A stretch of DNA of 64,000 nucleotides, taken from positions 1-64,000 of the forward strand of contig NZ_CALBRW010000004.1 in assembly GCF_937927635.1 (NCBI RefSeq), given 5' to 3'. Below, piece after piece: positions 28,239 to 35,683 of the stretch. This DNA is from an uncultured Microbacterium sp. Its GTDB lineage: Bacteria > Actinomycetota > Actinomycetes > Actinomycetales > Microbacteriaceae. Each line of letters begins with the position of its first letter. Position 1 is the first letter of the stretch. The notes beneath the pieces were generated by a model. The model was not told the origin of the DNA and searched no databases. It saw only the letters and a list, made by a program, of their open reading frames with translations. Both the position numbers and the translations under genes were made by a program.

Positions 28239-30023
28239 CTAGTTGAATTTCGGGAGCAGCGCGCCCATGGGCTGCGTGGACGGCGCGACGCGGTAGGTCT
28301 TCAGCACCTGCGTCATCGCCTTCTGGAAGGCTTCCGCGGTCGCTGCCGAAGATCTGATTCTAGTCGGCTCGTCGAGCGTGACCACAACGACGTACTGCGG
28401 ATCCTCGATCGGCGCGATGCCGACCATGTTCGTGAAGTAGACGCCCTTCTTCAGCCCGCCGTGCCCGTCGGACTTCTGCGCGGTGCCGGTCTTGATGCCT
28501 ATCCGGTACCCCGGCACGGCGACCATCTTGGCGGTCGAGCCCTGCACGGCCACGTTCTCCAGCATCTGCCGCACCTCGGCCGCGGTCTCGGGCTTGATGA
28601 TCTGCTCGCTCTTGGGCTTGTCGACCTGTGTGACGGTCCCATCCGGTGCCGTGCAGGACTCCACCAGCGACAGGTCGATCTTCTTGCCGCCGTTGGCGAA
28701 GGCCTGGTACGCGCCGGCGATCTGCGCAGGGCTGACGGTGAAGTGCTGGCCGAACGTGGTGGTGTACAGCGACTGGCTGTCCCACTTGGACGGCTCGTCC
28801 AGCAGCCCGTCCGCCTCGGCCGGGAACCCGACCGCGGTCCCGTCGCCGACCCCGAATTTCTTCAGATAGTCATAGCGACTCTGCGGCGTGACCATCGAGC
28901 CGAACTTCGACAGCGAGACGTTGGACGAGTCGATCAGAGCACCGGCCAGCGTGTACTCGTAGACCGGGTGCTGGAACGGGTCGTTCACGACGGCGCCGTT
29001 GGGGAACTCCTGCCGCGAGGGTGCGGTGACGTGCGAGAGCGGGGTGGCCTTGCCCTGGTCGATGACGGACGCGGCGGTGATGGCCTTGAACGTCGAGCCC
29101 GGCTCATACGCGTCGGAGAAGACATGCGACTTCCAGAACGCGGGTGCGACGCCGTTGATGTTGTTGGGGTCCACGGCCGGGTACTCGGCCGCTGCCCGGA
29201 TCTTGCCGGTCTTCGCCTCCACGACGGTGATGGTGCCGGACTTCGCGCCCTGTTTGACCGTCTGCTCGGCGATCAGCTGCTGCAGATACCAGTTCAGGTC
29301 ACTGTCGATGGTGAGCTTGACCGTGCCGCCGTCGGTTGCCGGCACCGTGCGCTCGCTGCCCGGGATTCGGACGCCACCCTGGCCGCGCTGATACGAGATG
29401 GATCCGTTGGTCGCGGCCAGGCACTTCTGGTCCAGGCGCTCCACGCCGTACTGCGGGTCACCCGCGCCGTTGAGGAAGCCGACGAGGTTGCCGGCCACTG
29501 CGCCGTTGGGGTACACCCGCACGGACCGGGGCTTGTCGTAGACGTACGCCAGCTTCAGGTCCCTCAGCGCGAGGTGCTGCTCGGTGCTCAGCCCCTTCTT
29601 GATCGGCGCGTACTGCGAGAAGCGGTTCTTCGCCAGCGCGGATGCCACGATGCCGCGCACGTCATCGCCGGTCATGCCGACGATCTCGGCGATCCTGGCG
29701 CTGGCCTCGGCCCACGACAGCTTCGGCTTCTTCTTCGGATCGGGCTGGTCCTCGTAGTCCTGGATCACCTTCGGGTCCAACTGCAGGTCGTAGACCGTGG
29801 TGTCGGATGCCAGCACGGTGCCGTTCTCGTCGACGATGTCACCGCGTGCCCCCGGAACCACGGTCTTGGTGCCGAGCATCTCCAGAGACTGGGCGACGTT
29901 GTCGTCGGCGTGCACGATCTGGATGTCGACCAGCCGCAGGACGAAGGCGGACAGCACGGCGAGGATCACCGCGAGGGCGACGACGGTGCGTCGTCGCGTG
30001 CCGCGGGTGGCGCGTGTGGTCAT
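28239..30023 (-). CDS. ftsI: FtsI, septal class B penicillin-binding protein (PBP3)
   Basis: A 594-residue transpeptidase that cross-links septal peptidoglycan outside the membrane. After a basic tail there is one transmembrane anchor (about residues 13-34), a pedestal (PBP dimer) domain, then the transpeptidase with SxxK (GSTFKAI), SxN (DSSNVSLS) and KTG (GIKTGTAQK). The N-terminal region RGDIVDENGTVLASD is typical. The ATG has AGGACGGAG upstream. It is the activating partner of FtsW encoded two genes on. Length is usual for actinobacterial FtsI. Confidence 0.97.
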   Translation of the reverse strand: MTTRATRGTRRRTVVALAVILAVLSAFVLRLVDIQIVHADDNVAQSLEMLGTKTVVPGARGDIVDENGTVLASDTTVYDLQLDPKVIQDYEDQPDPKKKPKLSWAEASARIAEIVGMTGDDVRGIVASALAKNRFSQYAPIKKGLSTEQHLALRDLKLAYVYDKPRSVRVYPNGAVAGNLVGFLNGAGDPQYGVERLDQKCLAATNGSISYQRGQGGVRIPGSERTVPATDGGTVKLTIDSDLNWYLQQLIAEQTVKQGAKSGTITVVEAKTGKIRAAAEYPAVDPNNINGVAPAFWKSHVFSDAYEPGSTFKAITAASVIDQGKATPLSHVTAPSRQEFPNGAVVNDPFQHPVYEYTLAGALIDSSNVSLSKFGSMVTPQSRYDYLKKFGVGDGTAVGFPAEADGLLDEPSKWDSQSLYTTTFGQHFTVSPAQIAGAYQAFANGGKKIDLSLVESCTAPDGTVTQVDKPKSEQIIKPETAAEVRQMLENVAVQGSTAKMVAVPGYRIGIKTGTAQKSDGHGGLKKGVYFTNMVGIAPIEDPQYVVVVTLDEPTRIRSSAATAEAFQKAMTQVLKTYRVAPSTQPMGALLPKFN

Positions 30024-30047
30024 GCGGCGGACTCCGTCCTGAGTGGG

Positions 30048-30650
30048 CTAGCGAGTGGTCGGTGACGGAAGTCCGTCGGAGATCGTCGGCGGCAGTGCGG
30101 GTTCGACGGGGGCCGTGTCCGCGGCCGCGCCGTCAGCCGCTGCACCATCCGCGGGCGCGTCGCCCGCCGGCGTCTGGTTGGCTGCCACGGGCGGCGGCAG
30201 CAGCGCATTGCCCACCTTGGTGGCACCGTTGGGAGCCACGGTGGAGATCCACGACGCGCCGTCGCCCGCGCCGTGCACGGCGCCGTCGCTGAGTCGGAGG
30301 TACGACGCGGAACCGGCGATGACCAGGCCCAGGGCATCCGCCTTGGCCGCCAGCGCCTGCGGCGAGCTGAGCGCGACCATCTCGTCGTTCAGTGCGCGCT
30401 TCTGCAGGTTCAGCTCGTGCTGCGAGTTGTTGAGCTTCGCCAGCGTGAAAGCGTCCTGCGTGGAGGCCAGCGACACGCCCATCTGCGCGACGCCGATCGC
30501 GAGCGCTCCCCCGACGGCGAGGGCCGCATAGGCGATCCGCGGCCTGCGGCGCGAGGTCGCCGGAGCCTCGACCGGGCGCAGTGCGCGATCGGGTTTCGGA
30601 GACGTGCGCGGCTGGATGCGCGGCTGGATGCGGGCGTTCAGCAGGCTCAT
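30048..30650 (-). CDS. ftsL: FtsL-like division protein
   Basis: A 200-residue bitopic protein in the ftsL position between rsmH and ftsI. A basic, Pro/Arg-rich cytoplasmic tail (about 40 residues) precedes one transmembrane helix (about 41-62), then a leucine-zipper-like coiled coil (LAKLNNSQHELNLQKRALND) and the ADALGL motif often seen after the FtsL coil. The C-terminal 60 residues are an Ala/Pro/Asp-rich tail that is longer than in most FtsL proteins. The start codon overlaps the rsmH stop (ATGA). Sequence conservation is low by nature; place and plan carry the call. Confidence 0.85.
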   Translation of the reverse strand: MSLLNARIQPRIQPRTSPKPDRALRPVEAPATSRRRPRIAYAALAVGGALAIGVAQMGVSLASTQDAFTLAKLNNSQHELNLQKRALNDEMVALSSPQALAAKADALGLVIAGSASYLRLSDGAVHGAGDGASWISTVAPNGATKVGNALLPPPVAANQTPAGDAPADGAAADGAAADTAPVEPALPPTISDGLPSPTTR

Positions 30651-31585
30651 GCGCTCTCCCGCAGCTTCTCGGCGGCGCGCAGGCGCACCGGGATGGCTCG
30701 GGGGTTGCGGGCGCGCTCCTCGTCACCGGCGAGCTCGGCGCCCTTGGTGAGGATCTTGAAGCGCGGAGCGTGCTCGGGGAGCACGACAGGAAGCCCGGCA
30801 GGGGCCGTCGAGGCCGCAGCCGCCGCGAACGCCTGCTTGATCAGGCGGTCCTCCAGCGACTGGTACGCCATCACCGCGATGCGCCCGCCGACGTTCAGCG
30901 CGTCCATGGCGGACGGGATGGCGTCGGCCAGCACGCTCAGCTCGGAGTTGACCTCGATCCGCAGCGCCTGGAACACCCTCTTGGCGGGGTGCCCTGCGCG
31001 CTGGACGGCTGCCGGAGTGGCGGCGATGAGCAGATCGACGAGTTCGCCGGAGCGGGTCAGCGGATGCTGCTCACGAGCCTCCACGATGAAACGCGCGTAG
31101 CGGCCTGCCAGCTTCTCCTCGCCGTAGCGCTCGAAGATGCGGCGCAGCTGCCCCTCGCTGTACTCGGCGAGGATCGTGGCGGCCGTGCGTCCCTTGGTCT
31201 GGTCCATCCGCATGTCCAGCGGCGCGTCCTTGGAGTAGGCGAAGCCGCGATCGGTCTCATCAAGCTGCAGCGACGAGACGCCCAGGTCGAAGAGGATCGC
31301 CGAGGCGCCCTGGGCGTGCAGGCCGATCTCGTCGTACACGCTGTGCACGAGCGTGAGGCGATCCGAGAACGGTGCGAGCCGCTCCCCCGCGATGCGCAGC
31401 GCGTCGGTGTCGCGGTCCAGGCCGATCAGCCGGATGTTCGGAAATCTCTCCAGGAAGGCCTCGGAGTGGCCGCCCATGCCGAGCGTGGCGTCGACGAGCA
31501 CGGCGCCGTCGTGTGCGAGTGCGGGCGCCAGCAGCTCGATGCAGCGCTCGAGGAGCACCGGGGTGTGGATGTCGCGGAGGCTCAT
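30647..31585 (-). CDS. rsmH: 16S rRNA (cytosine-1402-N4)-methyltransferase
   Basis: A 312-residue S-adenosylmethionine-dependent enzyme that modifies C1402 at the ribosomal decoding site. The SAM site is DATLGMGGHSEAFL, the catalytic and substrate parts are LFDLGVSSLQLD, the DMRMD region, and the C-terminal SLEDRLIKQAF. It follows mraZ with a 98-base gap and leads the cell-wall genes. A GGAGG lies about 17 bases before the ATG; the closer site is poor, so the exact start is likely but not certain. Confidence 0.96.
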   Translation of the reverse strand: MSLRDIHTPVLLERCIELLAPALAHDGAVLVDATLGMGGHSEAFLERFPNIRLIGLDRDTDALRIAGERLAPFSDRLTLVHSVYDEIGLHAQGASAILFDLGVSSLQLDETDRGFAYSKDAPLDMRMDQTKGRTAATILAEYSEGQLRRIFERYGEEKLAGRYARFIVEAREQHPLTRSGELVDLLIAATPAAVQRAGHPAKRVFQALRIEVNSELSVLADAIPSAMDALNVGGRIAVMAYQSLEDRLIKQAFAAAAASTAPAGLPVVLPEHAPRFKILTKGAELAGDEERARNPRAIPVRLRAAEKLRESA

Positions 31586-31683
31586 GGTCGTCTATCCCGT
31601 GACCTCCGGCTCTGATTCCTCTCCGCTCGACCCGGCACCGGGGAAGTGTGTCGGGGCTGAGCGGCGAGGCATCACAGCCGTGG

Positions 31684-32115
31684 TCAGAAAAGTCCGGGAA
31701 TCACCTCCTGTTCCAGATCTGCGTAGGTCTCTTCGTTGCTCTCCAGGTACGCCTGCCATGCGGCCGCGTCCCAGATCTCGGCGTGCGCGCCGACTCCCGT
31801 GACCACCAGCTCCTTCTCCAGGCCCGCGTACTGCCGAAGGTGAGCGGGAATGGTGATGCGGTTCTGGCTGTCGGGCATCTCCTGGCTCGCGCCGGAGAGG
31901 AACATGCGCAGGAAGCTGCGCGCCTGCTTGTCGGTCAGCGGGGCCTGGCGGATCCGCTCGTGCTGCGCCTCGAACTCGGCGGTGCTGTACACGTACAGGC
32001 AGTGCTCCTGCCCGCGGGTGACCACGATGCCGCCGGCGAGATCCTCGCGGAACTTCGCAGGCAGGATCACGCGCCCCTTGTCATCCAGCTTCGGCGTGTG
32101 AGTACCCAGCAGCAT
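31684..32115 (-). CDS. mraZ: Transcriptional regulator MraZ
   Basis: A 143-residue protein of two AbrB-like half-domains, each with the DxxxR signature (PKLDDKGRVILPAKFRE near residue 8 and PDSQNRITIPAHLRQYAG near residue 81). MraZ forms a ring and binds tandem repeats in front of its own operon; in Escherichia coli it represses dcw, while in mycoplasmas it activates it. Such repeats (GTGGAG units with ten-base period) are present directly upstream. The ATG has GAGGGGGTG upstream. First gene of the dcw cluster. Confidence 0.97.
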   Translation of the reverse strand: MLLGTHTPKLDDKGRVILPAKFREDLAGGIVVTRGQEHCLYVYSTAEFEAQHERIRQAPLTDKQARSFLRMFLSGASQEMPDSQNRITIPAHLRQYAGLEKELVVTGVGAHAEIWDAAAWQAYLESNEETYADLEQEVIPGLF

Positions 32116-32155
32116 CGACCATCACCCCCTCTGCATCCGGCCAATTCGAGGTGCG

Positions 32156-32181
32156 CACCACTTTACTCCACAACCCTCCAC
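32156..32181 (-). promoter_or_regulatory. MraZ-box array in front of mraZ
   Basis: Read on the minus strand, GTGGAG (32181-32176), GTGGAG (32171-32166) and GTGGTG (32161-32156) repeat with an exact ten-base period, so all face one side of the helix. A possible -10 (TAAAGT) lies between the last two. This is the arrangement of known MraZ targets. Confidence 0.7.
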
Positions 32182-32264
32182 TTTCCTACAACAAATAGCG
32201 CCCATTCTCAGAGTCTCATACTGCACGCATGGCAGAACCCCCGGAATCACGCGGATTCACGGGG

Positions 32265-32304
32265 GCGGAGTGAGGTGGAGGGAAAGTGGAGGGAAAGTGG
32301 AGGG
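32265..32304 (+). promoter_or_regulatory. Second GTGGAG repeat array, opposite orientation
   Basis: GCGGAG (32265), GTGGAG (32275), GTGGAG (32286) and GTGGAG (32297) repeat with 10, 11 and 11-base steps on the plus strand; the last three are followed by GG, and the unit GTGGAGGGAAA is perfect twice. It lies about 85 bases upstream of the first array and points the other way. No gene starts downstream of it on the plus strand. Confidence 0.6.
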
Positions 32305-32347
32305 CGGGTGCAGGCGCGCCGCTGCTCACAGCCTCCAGAACATGAGA

Positions 32348-32374
32348 AAGCCCGGATGCCAGGCATCCGGGCTT
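32348..32374 (-). terminator. Terminator of the DUF3040 gene, built from GGATGCC
   Basis: A 13-base-pair perfect stem (one arm AAGCCCGGATGCC at 32348-32360) around a single base is followed on the minus strand by TTTCT. It begins 16 bases after the DUF3040 stop and separates that gene from the mraZ promoter region. Confidence 0.8.
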
Positions 32375-32389
32375 CGCAGGGGGATCAGA

Positions 32390-32779
32390 TCAGTGCTCGT
32401 CCTGCCGACGATCCCACCGATCGTTCATGCGATCCATGAAGGAGGCGTCGCGGGGACGGGCAGCCCGAGGCTTGGCATCCTCCGGTGCGAGGGAATCGGC
32501 GGTGCGGCGCACAGGGGTGAAGGCGAGCATCGCGCCGCCCAGCATGGCCAGGAACGCGACGACGCCGATGATGATGCCCACAGGACCGAGGCCCGTGCTG
32601 GCGACGACGGCGGCGATCAGGCCCCCGACGCCCACGAGCAGCAGGAGCGCCCCATAGACGAGATTGCGATAACTGAGCGAGCGATCGCCGGACGGCGCCG
32701 TCACGACATCCGCATCGTGCTTGAGAAGATGGCGTTCCATCTCGTCGAGCATGCGCTGCTCTTGTTCGGAAAGAGGCAT
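32390..32779 (-). CDS. DUF3040 family membrane protein
   Basis: A 129-residue protein of an actinobacterial family found beside the dcw cluster. The hallmark is the N-terminal MPLSEQEQRMLDEMERHL, a helical acidic head, followed by two transmembrane helices (about residues 42-62 and 65-86) and a charged tail. The function is unknown. The ATG has GGGGG and GGAG nearby, and a -10 (TAGAGT, minus, 32812-32807) gives it its own promoter; a strong terminator ends it before mraZ. It is therefore not part of the dcw transcript despite the location. Confidence 0.9.
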   Translation of the reverse strand: MPLSEQEQRMLDEMERHLLKHDADVVTAPSGDRSLSYRNLVYGALLLLVGVGGLIAAVVASTGLGPVGIIIGVVAFLAMLGGAMLAFTPVRRTADSLAPEDAKPRAARPRDASFMDRMNDRWDRRQDEH

Positions 32780-32861
32780 CTCCGACCCCCTTGGTTCGTT
32801 CCTTCCACTCTACCCGTGCCCGGGTCGAGCGGCTAGCGGACCGTCGCCGAATTCCTGCATC

Positions 32862-32867
32862 TAGGCT
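32862..32867 (+). promoter_or_regulatory. -10 element of the polyprenyl synthase gene (leaderless)
   Basis: TAGGCT ends seven bases before the GTG at 32875, with no ribosome site between. Confidence 0.5.
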
Positions 32868-32874
32868 GGGAATC

Positions 32875-33948
32875 GTGCCTTCTTCTCCTGTGTCGGATGC
32901 CGTCGCGGCCCGCATCGACGCCTTCCTGGCCCGAATGAGATCGGCCGGCGGCGAGTACGGCCCGGATGCCGTGCTGTTCCTCGATGCCGCGGCGGCCACG
33001 CTGGCCGGCGGGAAGCGCCTGCGCGCGAGGTTCTGCCATGCCGGCTGGATCGCCGCCGCGGGATCGCAGGACGGCTCCGAAGCGCTGTGGGGCCTGTGCG
33101 CGGCGCTGGAGATCTTCCAGTCCGCCGCACTCGTTCACGACGACCTCATCGACAACTCCGACACGCGCCGGGGCCGGCCTGCCTCGCACCGCGCGCTGGA
33201 GTCCGCGCATCGCGATGCCGGCTGGCATGGCGACGCCGAGGCGTTCGGCCGATCCTCGGCCGTGCTGCTGGGCGACCTGCTCGTGGCCTGGAGCGACGAT
33301 CTGCTCGAGGAGTCGCTGCTCGGGCATCCGCACGCCGCGGCCGTCCGCGCGGAGTACGCCCGGATGCGCCGGGACGTGACCGTGGGGCAGATGCTGGACA
33401 TCGCCGAGGAGTCCGCCTGGAGCGTCAGCGATCCCGGAGCCCTGCTCGAGCGCGCACTGCGCGTGGCATCACTGAAGTCCGCGCGCTACAGCGTGGTCGA
33501 GCCGATCCTGCTGGGTGCGACGCTGGCGGGGGCGGATGCCACTCTGCTGGCCTCGCTGCGCGACTTCGGCCACCCGGTCGGCATGGCCTTCCAGCTGCGC
33601 GACGACATGCTGGGCGTCTTCGGCGATCCCGCCCTCACCGGCAAGCCGACCGGCGACGATCTGCGCGAGGGCAAGCGCACCGCGCTGATCGCGATCGCCC
33701 GCGAGGAGCTCTCGGATGCCGATCGCGAGCGCCTGGATGCCGCACTGGGCGATCGCGACCTGTCCGATCAGGCGATCTCCGGGCTGCAGGAGCTGATCCG
33801 CGGAACCGAGGCGGTGGAGCGCATGGAGCGGATGATCTCCGGGTTCACGGACGACGCCGAGCGGGCTCTGGCGAACGCCGGGATCCCTGGCGACGCGGCC
33901 GAGGCGATGCGCGCACTGGGAGCGGCGGCCATCACGCGGACGGCCTGA
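32875..33948 (+). CDS. Polyprenyl (geranylgeranyl-type) diphosphate synthase
   Basis: A 357-residue trans-isoprenyl diphosphate synthase that condenses isopentenyl units onto an allylic diphosphate. The two aspartate-rich motifs are HDDLIDNSDTRRGRP and FQLRDDMLGVFGD; the region just before the first motif (ALEIFQSAALV) sets chain length, and a product of C20 or longer is likely but cannot be fixed by eye. The GTG start has TAGGCT seven bases upstream. It corresponds to the idsA2 gene next to Rv2175c in Mycobacterium, and the same neighbours occur here. Possible products feed quinones, carotenoids or carrier lipids. Confidence 0.9.
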   Translation: MPSSPVSDAVAARIDAFLARMRSAGGEYGPDAVLFLDAAAATLAGGKRLRARFCHAGWIAAAGSQDGSEALWGLCAALEIFQSAALVHDDLIDNSDTRRGRPASHRALESAHRDAGWHGDAEAFGRSSAVLLGDLLVAWSDDLLEESLLGHPHAAAVRAEYARMRRDVTVGQMLDIAEESAWSVSDPGALLERALRVASLKSARYSVVEPILLGATLAGADATLLASLRDFGHPVGMAFQLRDDMLGVFGDPALTGKPTGDDLREGKRTALIAIAREELSDADRERLDAALGDRDLSDQAISGLQELIRGTEAVERMERMISGFTDDAERALANAGIPGDAAEAMRALGAAAITRTA

Positions 33949-33957
33949 GCTCAGGCC
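33942..33957. terminator. Convergent stop-codon palindrome (polyprenyl synthase / Rv2175c-like)
   Basis: GGCCTGAGCTCAGGCC is a perfect 16-base palindrome that contains both TGA stop codons, one per strand. It has no loop as DNA; as RNA it could fold only with a few central bases open. Confidence 0.4.
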
Positions 33958-34295
33958 AGCGTGCGCGCGACCCGCCGCACCTCGCTCTTGTGCCCGTCGA
34001 GGAGGGCGGCGATGGGCGTGCGCCCGAGGGTGTCCTCCTCGGTGAACAGCCAGTCGATGACCTCGTCGTCGCTGAAGGCGACATCCTGCAGCGCGATGAT
34101 CGTGCCGCGCAGCGACGACAGCGGCCGACCGTCGACGATGAACGCCGCGGGAACTGCGAAGGCGCCGTTGCGTCGGGAGCCGATCAGGAAGTGCTCGTCG
34201 AGCAGCCGCCGCACGCGGCCGGGAGTCTCGTCCAGCGCATCGGCGAGGTCGGGGATCGTCAGCCAGTCGGTGATTTCGGGAGCGTTCTCAGGCAC
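33951..34295 (-). CDS. Rv2175c family DNA-binding protein
   Basis: A 114-residue protein with a winged-helix DNA-binding domain at the N-terminus (WLTIPDLADALDETPGRVRR) and an alpha-beta C-terminal part typical of the family. In Mycobacterium tuberculosis the homologue is phosphorylated by the kinase PknL on an N-terminal Thr, which stops DNA binding. Here the PASTA kinase gene lies 1.4 kb away, so the same pairing is likely; T13 in WLTIP is a candidate site but this is inference. It converges with the polyprenyl synthase gene. Confidence 0.9.
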   Translation of the reverse strand: MPENAPEITDWLTIPDLADALDETPGRVRRLLDEHFLIGSRRNGAFAVPAAFIVDGRPLSSLRGTIIALQDVAFSDDEVIDWLFTEEDTLGRTPIAALLDGHKSEVRRVARTLA

Positions 34296-34417
34296 GCATC
34301 CACTATCTCATCCCCTGCACGCCGCCGACATTCAGTAACTCCAGTCACACCAGCCACTTCTGTTGACAACTCTTTACATACGTGTCAGCGTGTCTACAGG
34401 AAATCAGGGGGGTTCTC

Positions 34418-35602
34418 GTGCACACTCGCTCGACCCGGTCGATGGCGATCAGACTCGGAGCACCAGCTGCTGTCATCGGCACCCTCGCTGCCGTGATCGC
34501 CGCGACGCCCTCGAACGCCGCGGAGCCGGTTCGCACTCAGCAGGCGCCGAGCGGAGTGCTCCCCACCGTCACACCGCGAGCGGCTGACGCCGCGCACCTG
34601 TCCTCGGCCAGGCCCACGACGTACGTCGTGCGGCCCGGCGACACCGTGTCCGCCATCGCGATCCGCAACGGGCTCCGCCCCGCCGACGTGCTGGCGTGGA
34701 ACGGGCTGGGCTGGCGATCGATCATCCAGCCCGGCCAGCCCCTGCGCCTGACCGCCCCGGCGTCCCCCTCCGCGGCCGCGGCACCCTCCGCCCCCGCGGC
34801 GCCCTCAGCGAGGACCCACACCGTCGCTCGCGGAGACACCGTGTACGCGATCGCGCGCCGCTACGGCACCACCGTCGCAGCGATCATGTCCGCCAACGGT
34901 CTCGGGCGCTCCGCCATGATCATGCCAGGACAGAAGCTGACCATCCCCACGGCATCCGCCCCGGCTCCGGTGCCGGCCTCCTCGGCCGCGCCCGTGGCCT
35001 CCCCGAAGCCCGCAGCCCCGGCGGCACCCCGCACCCACGTCGTCGCCAAGGGCGACACGCTGTTCGGCATCGCCCGCACGTACGGCACGTCGGTCGCGGT
35101 GCTCCTGCAGGCCAACGGACTGGGCACCGGCAGCATCATCTACCCCGGGCAGACCCTGAACCTCACTCCCCCCGCTCCCGCTCAGCGCACCGCGACACTG
35201 GATGCCGGACAGCGGGCCCATGCGCTGCGCATCATCGCGATCGGCCGTGAGCTGGGCGTCTCCGACCGCGGCATCGCCATCGCACTCGCCACGGCCATGG
35301 TGGAATCGACGATGCGCAATCTCGACCACGGCGACCGCGACTCGCTGGGGCTGTTCCAGCAGCGCCCCAGCCAGGGCTGGGGCACTCCCACGCAGATCAT
35401 GGACGTGGAGCGCAGCATCCGCGTGTTCTACGGCGGCGCGCACGACCCCAACGGCTCCGCCAGCAACGGTCTGCTCGACATCGCCGGCTGGCAGGGCAAG
35501 TCCTTCTCCGCGGCCGCTCAGGCCGTGCAGATCTCCGCGTTCCCCGAGCGCTACGGCCTGTGGGAGCAGCAGGCCATGCAGTGGGTCGCGGGACTGCGAT
35601 GA
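34418..35602 (+). CDS. Secreted LysM protein with lysozyme-like C-terminal domain
   Basis: A 394-residue exported protein. A signal peptide (about 1-36, ending PSNAAEP) is followed by three LysM peptidoglycan-binding repeats at about 67-111, 132-177 and 205-249, joined by Ala/Pro/Ser linkers. The last 130 residues resemble the lysozyme-like domain of actinobacterial lytic transglycosylases: AMVESTMRNLDHGDRDSLGLFQQRPSQGW, where the Glu of VEST is the likely acid. It probably cleaves or remodels peptidoglycan. The GTG at 34418 has GGGGGG six bases upstream. A TTGACA hexamer occurs at about 34363 but no matching -10 is clear. It lies directly before the PASTA kinase. Confidence 0.88.
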   Translation: MHTRSTRSMAIRLGAPAAVIGTLAAVIAATPSNAAEPVRTQQAPSGVLPTVTPRAADAAHLSSARPTTYVVRPGDTVSAIAIRNGLRPADVLAWNGLGWRSIIQPGQPLRLTAPASPSAAAAPSAPAAPSARTHTVARGDTVYAIARRYGTTVAAIMSANGLGRSAMIMPGQKLTIPTASAPAPVPASSAAPVASPKPAAPAAPRTHVVAKGDTLFGIARTYGTSVAVLLQANGLGTGSIIYPGQTLNLTPPAPAQRTATLDAGQRAHALRIIAIGRELGVSDRGIAIALATAMVESTMRNLDHGDRDSLGLFQQRPSQGWGTPTQIMDVERSIRVFYGGAHDPNGSASNGLLDIAGWQGKSFSAAAQAVQISAFPERYGLWEQQAMQWVAGLR

Positions 35603-35636
35603 CGGTGCAGTCGTCATCGGATCGAAACCTCTGCGG

Positions 35637-35658
35637 GTGAGCCGTTCCCGGGGCTCAC
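35637..35658 (+). terminator. Hairpin between the LysM gene and the PASTA kinase
   Basis: GTGAGCC and GGCTCAC form a seven-base-pair stem with an eight-base loop, 35 bases after the LysM stop. No U-run follows. It may be a weak terminator, or an operator for the kinase promoter whose -10 is 14 bases downstream. Confidence 0.4.
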
Positions 35659-35671
35659 AGCCTGTTCTTCA

Positions 35672-35677
35672 TAGACT
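35672..35677 (+). promoter_or_regulatory. -10 element of the PASTA kinase gene (leaderless)
   Basis: TAGACT ends six bases before the GTG start, without a ribosome site between them. Confidence 0.55.
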
Positions 35678-35683
35678 CTTCCT

